The notes beneath the pieces were generated by a model. That model did not search any database. It had not been told where the DNA came from and saw only the letters and a program-made list of their open reading frames with translations. Both the position numbers and the translations under genes were made by a program. DNA of 6,467 nucleotides. Origin: an uncultured Alistipes sp. GTDB taxonomy: Bacteria; Bacteroidota; Bacteroidia; Bacteroidales; Rikenellaceae. Positions 1 to 5,004 of the stretch are shown here, piece by piece (positions within the stretch are counted from its first letter, which is position 1; each line of letters starts with the position of its first letter). The stretch is taken from NCBI GenBank assembly GCA_900766655.1, contig CAAFWE010000254.1:1-6467 (forward strand), written 5' to 3'.

Positions 1-148
1 GGCAGAGTTGTATCGCTACTCAACAACCCTCTCGTCTTTGACTTCGGGTGCAGCAACCTACACTATGAAGTTTGACTCGTACGAGCAGGTACCGAGCGAT
101 GTTCAGGATAAGTTGTTGAAGGCTTACACCGACACAGACGAAGAGTAA
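1..148 (+). CDS. fusA: Elongation factor G-type translational GTPase, C-terminal end (partial)
   Basis: Only the last 48 codons are present, read from base 2 to the TAA at 146-148; the start lies off the left edge. The peptide begins AELYRYSTTLSSLTSG and continues to TYTMKFDSYEQVP, which matches the C-terminal fold (domain V) of EF-G, where the usual form is roughly M-F-x-Y-(A/S)-T-x-L-R-S-x-T-x-G-R-(A/G)-x-(Y/F)-(T/S)-M-x-F-x-x-Y. EF-G is a cytoplasmic GTPase that drives ribosome translocation, and with RRF it splits ribosomes. The usual TQGR is replaced here by TSGA, and the tail after VPSDVQ is a short charged stretch ending DTDEE. Those differences suggest the second, divergent EF-G paralogue that many Bacteroidota carry rather than the principal fusA, but the GTPase domain that would settle this is outside the window. 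The gene is separated from dprA by two hairpins, so it probably ends its own transcription unit. Confidence 0.8.
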   Translation, partial: AELYRYSTTLSSLTSGAATYTMKFDSYEQVPSDVQDKLLKAYTDTDEE

Positions 149-150
149 AA

Positions 151-194
151 ATGTTTGAAAAAACCCTAACCAACCTTTTTTCATAAGCATTTTT
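151..194 (+). terminator. AT-rich hairpin followed by a T-run (possible first of two tandem terminators)
   Basis: Two bases after the EF-G stop codon, the arm at 151-163 (ATGTTTGAAAAAA) can pair with 176-190 (TTTTTTCATAAGCAT), leaving a 12-base loop and two single-base bulges (T184 and G187). The hairpin runs into TTTTT at 190-194. The stem is nearly all A-U, so on its own it would be a weak terminator; it may instead help stabilise the mRNA 3' end or support the stronger hairpin that follows. The bulges and the AT-rich composition mean chance pairing is not excluded. Confidence 0.35.
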
Positions 195-197
195 CGG

Positions 198-235
198 GAG
201 GGGCAGAGTCGTGAGATTCCGCCCCTCTATTTCTT
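198..235 (+). terminator. Intrinsic terminator of the EF-G-type gene
   Basis: GAGGGGC at 198-204 pairs perfectly with GCCCCTC at 221-227. Inside this, after one A-C mismatch, five more pairs (one G-T wobble) close a four-base GTGA loop. The stem is followed by TATTTCTT at 228-235. A GC-rich stem with a T-rich 3' side, 50 bases after a stop codon, is the standard form of a Rho-independent terminator on the + strand. It lies only 18 bases before the dprA start, which raises the question of where the dprA promoter is. Confidence 0.75.
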
Positions 236-238
236 AAA

Positions 239-246
239 TAACTTTA
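239..246 (+). promoter_or_regulatory. Weak candidate -7 element before dprA
   Basis: TAACTTTA differs from the Bacteroidota -7 consensus TAnnTTTG only at the last base. It is the best such match between the terminator and the dprA start. However, no TTG-type -33 element is visible at the usual distance upstream, and a transcript from here would begin only about 0-3 bases before the ATG, giving an almost leaderless mRNA. It is offered as a candidate only; read-through past the terminator is the alternative. Confidence 0.2.
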
Positions 247-253
247 GGCAGTT

Positions 254-1357
254 ATGATACTCGATGAAGTGGCTCTGACCTTTGTGCCTGGCTTGGGTAC
301 TCGAGGTATTGCCCATCTTACCGACATATATAGCGACGCTACAGCGATTTATGGTGCATCGGAGCACCATCTCGCCACCATAGCCGAGCTTCGCAAGGAT
401 ATAGTCACAAGCCTCGTGCAGAGGGTAGGCTATAGCGAGGCCGAGCGCGAGCTTTGCTATTGCGACAAACACGACATAGCTGCCACATCCTACCACGACG
501 CACTCTACCCTACGCTCCTACGCGACGTGGTCGATCGTCCGCACATACTCTACTCGTTGGGCGACATTGGAGCATTGCAGTCGCAGCATATTCTCTCGGT
601 GGTGGGCACACGCCGCATATCGTCCTATGGACAGACCGCCTGCATACACCTCATAGAGGAGTTGGCCGAGATGTTTCCCGACCTTGTTGTGGTGAGTGGC
701 TTGGCCTTTGGCGCAGATGCAACAGCGCACCACGCAGCCCTTGCCGCAGGTGTCAAGACCGTAGCGATAGTGCCGAGCAAGCTGCCAGAGATAGCCCCAG
801 CGCAGCATCAGCGACTTGCACAAGATATAGTTGAGCGAGGCGGAGCCATAATCTCGGAACTCAACTCACAGACAAAGCAGAATGGCTCATTCTACATCCC
901 TCGCAACCGCATAATAGCGGCTGTGGCAGAGGGAACATTGGTGGTGGAGTCGCCAGCAAATGGCGGGTCGCTCTCGACTGCAAAGGCAGCAGATGGCTAC
1001 TCGCGCACGGTGCTGGCAATACCTGGCCGCATCACCGATTCACGCTCGGAGGGCACCAATCACCTCATTAAGACAAATGTGGCACAACTTGTCACATCGG
1101 CTTCGGACATCGCCTCTGCTTTGGGTTGGAACAGAGCAGACGCAATGCCCGAGAAGGTACGCTTTGCGCCTCACACCTTCACGCCTACCGAGCAGAAGGT
1201 CTACGACTCGTTGGTCGACAACTCCGACGGATTGACCATCGATGTCATAGTCGAAAGAACTGCTCTTTCGATATCGGAGGTGAATGCAATATTGTTGAAT
1301 ATGGAGCTTTCGGGCTTGGCCCGTCAGCTACCTGGTAGAAGATATGTAATATGCTGA
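254..1357 (+). CDS. dprA: DNA-processing protein DprA (Smf/DprA family)
   Basis: DprA binds single-stranded DNA in the cytoplasm and loads RecA onto it; in competent bacteria it protects incoming transforming DNA, and it is kept in many species with no known competence. The 367-residue protein has the expected order. A helix-hairpin-helix stretch with VPGLGTRGIA lies near 11-20. A Rossmann-like core holds SVVGTRRISSYG (115-126), SGLAFGADATAHHAAL (148-163) and GGAIISE (196-202). The signature IPRNRIIAAVAEGTLVVES lies at 215-233, followed by GGSLSTAKAA (237-246) and IPG (256-258). A C-terminal winged-helix domain runs from about 308 to 366. The usual GID of the SGLAxGID motif is GAD here. ATG 254 is the first possible start after an in-frame TAG at 245-247. 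No Shine-Dalgarno sequence is evident. The stop overlaps tatD, implying an operon with the two genes downstream. Confidence 0.96.
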   Translation: MILDEVALTFVPGLGTRGIAHLTDIYSDATAIYGASEHHLATIAELRKDIVTSLVQRVGYSEAERELCYCDKHDIAATSYHDALYPTLLRDVVDRPHILYSLGDIGALQSQHILSVVGTRRISSYGQTACIHLIEELAEMFPDLVVVSGLAFGADATAHHAALAAGVKTVAIVPSKLPEIAPAQHQRLAQDIVERGGAIISELNSQTKQNGSFYIPRNRIIAAVAEGTLVVESPANGGSLSTAKAADGYSRTVLAIPGRITDSRSEGTNHLIKTNVAQLVTSASDIASALGWNRADAMPEKVRFAPHTFTPTEQKVYDSLVDNSDGLTIDVIVERTALSISEVNAILLNMELSGLARQLPGRRYVIC

Positions 1358-2139
1358 TAGACACCCACTCACACATCTACGACGAGGCCTTCGATGCAGA
1401 TCGCAGCGAGGTTGTTGAGCGTGCGCGTGCCGAGGGCGTAGAGCGTATCATACTGCCCGCAATCGATGGTGAGAGCAACGAGCGGTTGTTTGCTCTCTGC
1501 CGAGAGTGTGGCGACTACGTTGTGCCATTGATGGGCCTCCACCCCACTTCGGTGAATGACAATCCGAGGTGGCGCGAGGAGCTTGCTGAGGTGGAGCGAC
1601 TATTGGACTCGCCACCCGAGGGTATCGAGCGATTCTATGGCGTGGGCGAGATAGGTCTCGACCTCTACTGGAGTCGCGATTGGCAAGTGGAGCAGACCGA
1701 GGCTTTCCGCACTCAAGTGGAGATGGCACTCGCTCGCAATCTGCCCATCGTGGTCCATACGCGCGATGCGTGGGAGGAGATGGCAACGGTTATCGAAGAG
1801 TATCGCGGGAAAGGTCTCAAGGGCATTTTCCACGCCTACTCGTCGGACATTGCGATGTATGAGCGACTACGCAAGTGTGGCGACTTTCTCTTTGGCATAG
1901 GAGGTGTGGTAACCTTCAAGAAGAGCGCACTTGCCGAGGTGGTCAAGTCGATGCGCTTGGAGGATTTGGTGGTCGAAACCGATGCCCCATATCTCACCCC
2001 GACACCCCACCGAGGCACACGCAACGAATCGGCCTATGTACGCTTTGTGGCGGAGAAGATTGCCGAGTTACAATGCGTTGACTACGAGAGGGTTGCCGAG
2101 CAGACCACAGCAAATGCAAAACGAATTTTTAACTTATAA
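1351..2139 (+). CDS. tatD: TatD-family metal-dependent hydrolase / DNase
   Basis: TatD proteins are cytoplasmic TIM-barrel enzymes of the amidohydrolase superfamily; characterised members are metal-dependent 3'-5' exonucleases acting on single-stranded or damaged DNA, and some have other substrates. All expected metal ligands are visible in the 262 residues: H6 and H8 in DTHSH, E100 in GVGEIGLD, H136 in VVHTRD, H161 in FHAYSS, and D211 in VETDAPYLTP. GLHP at 62-65 is also characteristic. Length fits the family (about 255-265). ATG 1351 starts inside the end of dprA, sharing 7 bases (ATGCTGA), so translational coupling is likely. The asparaginase gene starts 7 bases after its stop. The symbol reflects the family; which TatD paralogue (TatD, YcfH or YjjV type) it corresponds to cannot be decided by eye, and the substrate is inferred from relatives. 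Confidence 0.93.
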   Translation: MLIDTHSHIYDEAFDADRSEVVERARAEGVERIILPAIDGESNERLFALCRECGDYVVPLMGLHPTSVNDNPRWREELAEVERLLDSPPEGIERFYGVGEIGLDLYWSRDWQVEQTEAFRTQVEMALARNLPIVVHTRDAWEEMATVIEEYRGKGLKGIFHAYSSDIAMYERLRKCGDFLFGIGGVVTFKKSALAEVVKSMRLEDLVVETDAPYLTPTPHRGTRNESAYVRFVAEKIAELQCVDYERVAEQTTANAKRIFNL

Positions 2140-2146
2140 ATCAGAT

Positions 2147-3178
2147 ATGAAAAAGGCTTCGATTCTAATTATCTACACCGGAGGAACAATCGGTATGAGT
2201 CGCAACGAGAGTGGTGCTCTAATACCCTTCGACTTCAACGCCATCGAGCAGGAGATTCCTGCGGTGAGGAATCTGAATGTGGATATCTCGGTACACAAGA
2301 TGGAGGCTATCGACTCGTCGAATGTGACACCTGAGCGTTGGTGCGAATTGGCGCACATCATAGCCGACAACTATGTGAACTACAATGGTTTTGTGGTGTT
2401 GCACGGAACAGACACTATGTCCTACACCGCTTCGGCCTTGAGCTTTATGCTCGACAATCTGTCGAAACCCGTAATATTTACTGGCAGTCAGATTCCGATG
2501 GGTATTCTGCGTACCGATGGTCGCGAAAACCTCGTCACGGCAATCGAGATTGCCTCGGCAACCGACGAGAAGGGGCGCGCCCTTGTGCCTGAGGTGGCAC
2601 TCTACTTCCAGAACTGCCTCTTCCGCGCCAACCGCACATCGAAGCACTCGGCCGAGGAGCTCAGCGCATTCACATCGCGCAACTACGCACCACTTGCCGA
2701 GGTGGGTGTCAACATCAAGTACAACGACTCGGCCATCTACAAGATGGCACCCTACTTCGAGCCTCTCCACATCTCGGACTCGCTCGACGAGAATGTCATC
2801 GTCATCAAGCTCTTCCCAGGTCTGTCGCCCAAATCGTTCCGAGCAATGCTCTCGATTGAAGGGGTGAAAGGTGTGGTGCTTGAGACCTATGGCACAGGAA
2901 ATGCACCGACTTCGGATTGGTTTTTGGATACTCTGCGCGAGGTTATCGAGCGTGGCGTGGCGGTTGTCAACATCACCCAATGTCGTGGCGGTGCGGTTGC
3001 CATGCACCTCTACGAAACTGGCCAACAACTCGAGGATATTGGCGTGATTTCGGGCTACGATATGACAACAGAAGCAGCCACAACAAAGCTGATGTGGCTG
3101 CTCGGTAAGGGATTGTCAGGCAAGGCTTTAGCCGATGCCATGAGCAATAGTTTGCGTGGTGAGATGACGACCAACTAA
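2147..3178 (+). CDS. ansA: Type I (cytoplasmic) L-asparaginase
   Basis: This enzyme hydrolyses L-asparagine to L-aspartate and ammonia. The 343-residue protein shows both catalytic threonine motifs: YTGGTIGM at 10-17 (T14, numbered as in E. coli AnsA) and VVLHGTDTM at 83-91 (T88, D89). The Lys of the triad is K166 in NRTSK. Other family marks are KPVIFTGSQIP (107-117), ETYGTGNAP (246-254), NITQCRGG (275-282) and MTTEAATTKL (306-315). No signal peptide is present, which fits a cytoplasmic type I enzyme rather than the periplasmic type II. The frame stays open upstream to 1931 inside tatD, but homology begins at ATG 2147 (MKKASILIIYTGGTIG), so that start is chosen. The base before the triad Lys encodes Ser (S165) where E. 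coli AnsA has Thr162, a residue linked to allosteric asparagine binding. It is the last gene of the dprA-tatD cluster and ends one base from a convergent gene. Confidence 0.95.
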   Translation: MKKASILIIYTGGTIGMSRNESGALIPFDFNAIEQEIPAVRNLNVDISVHKMEAIDSSNVTPERWCELAHIIADNYVNYNGFVVLHGTDTMSYTASALSFMLDNLSKPVIFTGSQIPMGILRTDGRENLVTAIEIASATDEKGRALVPEVALYFQNCLFRANRTSKHSAEELSAFTSRNYAPLAEVGVNIKYNDSAIYKMAPYFEPLHISDSLDENVIVIKLFPGLSPKSFRAMLSIEGVKGVVLETYGTGNAPTSDWFLDTLREVIERGVAVVNITQCRGGAVAMHLYETGQQLEDIGVISGYDMTTEAATTKLMWLLGKGLSGKALADAMSNSLRGEMTTN

Positions 3179-3183
3179 GTTAG
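3175..3183. repeat. Nine-base palindrome containing both convergent stop codons
   Basis: CTAAGTTAG is symmetrical about G3179. The + strand TAA (3176-3178) ends ansA and the - strand TAA (3182-3180) ends the hydrolase gene, with only G3179 between them. The symmetry largely follows from two TAA codons facing each other. No GC-rich hairpin with a T-run was seen here, so no shared terminator is supported and the two transcripts probably overlap at their 3' ends. Confidence 0.5.
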
Positions 3184-3980
3184 GCCCTCTTCACAAAATC
3201 GAGAAGTGCCGAAGCGCAACTCTTCGCCTCCTCGACAAAGCCCATATGGCCCGAATTTTCGAGCCAAACGACCTCGGCCTCGGGGTGTTCGGCAACCATC
3301 TTTTCGGCAACTTCGGGCACGATATAACCATCCTTACGACCAAGAATAAAGAGTATAGGCTTACCCAAGGCGTGGAGCATTTCGCTCTGCGCCTTGCGCT
3401 CTATCATACCATTCAAAAGGGCAACAATACCAGCATCCTCGGTGAGGTAGATTATCTGCTCCAGGTCCTCAATTTCGGTGCGGAAGCGGGTGCGGTTCTC
3501 GGGTGCAAAGCCAGCCTCAGCTGCGGTGTGCACCAACATCTCCTTCTTGCCCGAGCGGACAATCGAAATCTCGCGCTGGCGATTTTTCTTCTTCTCGTCC
3601 GAATCGGCATAAGGGGTGGAGTGGAGCAACACGAGGGCCTCGGTGCGCTCGGCATATCGCTCGGCAAAGGCAAGTGCTACATATCCGCCCATCGAGTGGC
3701 CCACGATAGTAGCCTTCGCTATGCCCAGCTTATCGAGTGCTGCGGCAAGGGTATCGGCCAAGAAATCCATAGTGTGAATCTCACCATTCACCACCGAGAT
3801 TCCGTGCCCAGGAATATCGAGCGTCACAACGCGCACATCCTTGTAGAGAAGCGAGACGAAATCGTCCCACACCAACATATTTTCGAGATATCCGTGCAAG
3901 AGCACAACAACCTTTTCGCCCTCCTCCGAGTCGCAAATGTGGAGTGGTGTCTCGCCTGCCATTATAAACTTTTCGACCAT
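3180..3980 (-). CDS. Alpha/beta-fold hydrolase of unknown substrate
   Basis: A 266-residue single-domain alpha/beta hydrolase with a complete catalytic triad. The oxyanion-hole motif is [10 protein letters not shown] (25-34); the strand before the first conserved loop carries TLDIPGHG (53-60); the nucleophile elbow is VGHSMGGY (93-100) with Ser96; the acid is Asp217 in ILGRKDGYI; the base is His245 in NSGHMGF. Residues about 125-200, rich in charged residues, form the variable cap that would set substrate choice. No signal peptide or membrane segment is evident, so it is probably cytoplasmic. Relatives include esterases, BioH-like carboxylesterases, epoxide hydrolases and MhpC-type C-C hydrolases; nothing here picks one. 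ATG 3980 is preferred because it gives the longest natural N-terminus, but Met7 (start at 3962) would also preserve the whole fold. It is transcribed alone, divergently from dapF and convergently with ansA. Confidence 0.9.
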   Translation of the reverse strand: MVEKFIMAGETPLHICDSEEGEKVVVLLHGYLENMLVWDDFVSLLYKDVRVVTLDIPGHGISVVNGEIHTMDFLADTLAAALDKLGIAKATIVGHSMGGYVALAFAERYAERTEALVLLHSTPYADSDEKKKNRQREISIVRSGKKEMLVHTAAEAGFAPENRTRFRTEIEDLEQIIYLTEDAGIVALLNGMIERKAQSEMLHALGKPILFILGRKDGYIVPEVAEKMVAEHPEAEVVWLENSGHMGFVEEAKSCASALLDFVKRA

Positions 3981-4008
3981 TTTTCGATGTTTTTTATTTT
4001 TTACTGCG

Positions 4009-4016
4009 TAAAATTA
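4009..4016 (-). promoter_or_regulatory. Weak candidate -7 element for the hydrolase gene
   Basis: Read on the - strand the bases are TAATTTTA, one mismatch at the last position from TAnnTTTG. Transcription would start near 4004 and leave a leader of about two dozen bases before ATG 3980. A TTG lies upstream on the same strand, but only about 12 bases from this element, closer than the usual 19-21. The region is AT-rich, so a match of this quality by chance is easy. Confidence 0.25.
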
Positions 4017-4038
4017 TGGAAAATTCTCCAATTTTCAC

Positions 4039-4046
4039 TATTTTTG
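4039..4046 (+). promoter_or_regulatory. Candidate Bacteroidota promoter (-7 element) for dapF-tamL
   Basis: TATTTTTG is an exact match to TAnnTTTG, the -7 element used by the main sigma factor of Bacteroidota. Transcription would start near 4051, leaving a leader of about 18 bases before the dapF ATG at 4069. No clear TTG -33 element lies at the expected distance; the bases there are TTATGG (4014-4019). The position in the 88-base AT-rich gap between two divergent genes, pointing at dapF, supports the call. Confidence 0.5.
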
Positions 4047-4068
4047 AACGATTATACACTTAAGTTGG

Positions 4069-5004
4069 ATGAAAATTGACTACATAAAGTGTCACGGCTC
4101 GGGAAATGAGTTCGTAATGGTGGACTGCGTGAAGCACAATTTGGAGGGTGTCGACCTTGCCGAATTTGCCCGCTTTGTCTGCAACCGCACCGATGGTGTG
4201 GGTGCTGATGGAGTGTTGCTTGTGGTGCAGAGGGGCGAGATGTTCGGTATGCGAATGTTCAACCCCGATGGCTCGGAGGCGGAGATGTGTGGCAATGGTA
4301 TTCGTTGCGTGGCACGCCTTGCCGAGGAGAAGGTTGGCAGTCACGAGTTCGATATGTTCTCGGGTGGCAACATCTATGGCATCGTGCGTGCCGAGGATAT
4401 CCACCCTGCGATGCCGACCTATGGCGTAGACCTGCAGGTGCGACTCGCAAGTGGTGACTTCGGTTTTGCTGGTGGTAGCAACTCCTTTATCTCTAAGCCG
4501 ATTGCTCGTCTCGATGGCGAGCTGTTCTGGACAGCCATCAATGTGGGCAACCCTCACATCGTAGCCGAGGTGGAGGAGATTGACTACGACCACCTCACAC
4601 ACCTTGGTGAGCGAGTGCTAGAGCTGAAGGAGGAGTTTCCAAAGGGGATAAATGTCTCGCTGGTGAAGGTGCTCGGCCGCAATCGCATATTTGTGGCGAC
4701 CTACGAGCGAGGTGCTGGCATCACCGCTTCGTGTGGCACAGCTATGACATCGAGTGCAACAGCTATGGCTCTCAACCAGCGCATCGACTATGGTCAGACC
4801 ATCGAGGTGGAGAACCGAGGTGGTGCAGTGCGTTGCGTATGCCACAAGCAAGGGGCACTCCACACACAACTTATCGGCAACGCATCCTACATCTCGCGCG
4901 GTGTAGTGGAGGCCGAAGAGGGAAAATTCAGCTTCGAGGAGCTGTACAAATACGACGACGAGATAGAACTTTACAACGATTTCTTGAGGGCGAAAAATGC
5001 GTAG
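4069..5004 (+). CDS. dapF: Diaminopimelate epimerase (atypical sequence type)
   Basis: DapF interconverts LL- and meso-diaminopimelate, the last step before lysine and the source of the peptidoglycan cross-linking residue; it is a cofactor-free cytoplasmic enzyme using two cysteines. Both are visible in this 311-residue protein: Cys74 in MCGNGIRC (73-80) and Cys222 in ASCGTAM (220-226). Other family marks are HGSGNEFVMVD (9-19), GADGVLLV (45-52), MRMFNPDGSEAEMCGNG (61-77), INVGNPHIV (157-165) and YERGAG (212-217). It departs from the common type in having HGSGNEF rather than HGLGND, and GITASCGTAMTSSA rather than GETLACGSGA. It is longer than usual (about 265-285), with an acidic, tyrosine-containing tail from about 283. 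ATG 4069 is supported by the promoter candidate 23 bases upstream. Its last 8 bases overlap tamL. An epimerase of a related substrate is possible but less likely given the full catalytic set. Confidence 0.9.
   Translation: MKIDYIKCHGSGNEFVMVDCVKHNLEGVDLAEFARFVCNRTDGVGADGVLLVVQRGEMFGMRMFNPDGSEAEMCGNGIRCVARLAEEKVGSHEFDMFSGGNIYGIVRAEDIHPAMPTYGVDLQVRLASGDFGFAGGSNSFISKPIARLDGELFWTAINVGNPHIVAEVEEIDYDHLTHLGERVLELKEEFPKGINVSLVKVLGRNRIFVATYERGAGITASCGTAMTSSATAMALNQRIDYGQTIEVENRGGAVRCVCHKQGALHTQLIGNASYISRGVVEAEEGKFSFEELYKYDDEIELYNDFLRAKNA

Noticed and set aside
151..186. 11-codon frame MFEKTLTNLFS right after the EF-G stop, as a possible leader peptide
   Set aside because: There is no ribosome binding site, no run of regulatory codons and no attenuator-like alternative pairing with the terminator. 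It lies inside the AT-rich hairpin and is short enough to be chance.
1931..2146. N-terminal extension of the asparaginase starting inside tatD
   Set aside because: The extra 72 residues are the out-of-frame reading of tatD, and asparaginase homology begins at ATG 2147.
2219..3028. 269-residue - strand open frame within ansA
   Set aside because: It is antisense to a clear asparaginase and its translation is rich in His, Cys and Arg, as expected of a shadow frame.
3246..4079. 277-residue + strand open frame lying over the hydrolase gene
   Set aside because: It is exactly antisense to a well-supported alpha/beta hydrolase with an intact triad, and its translation has no recognisable family motif. 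It is explained by codon bias in the true gene.
4060..4602. 180-residue - strand open frame over the start of dapF
   Set aside because: It is antisense to the catalytic core of dapF, including Cys74, and crosses the candidate dapF leader. It has no family features.
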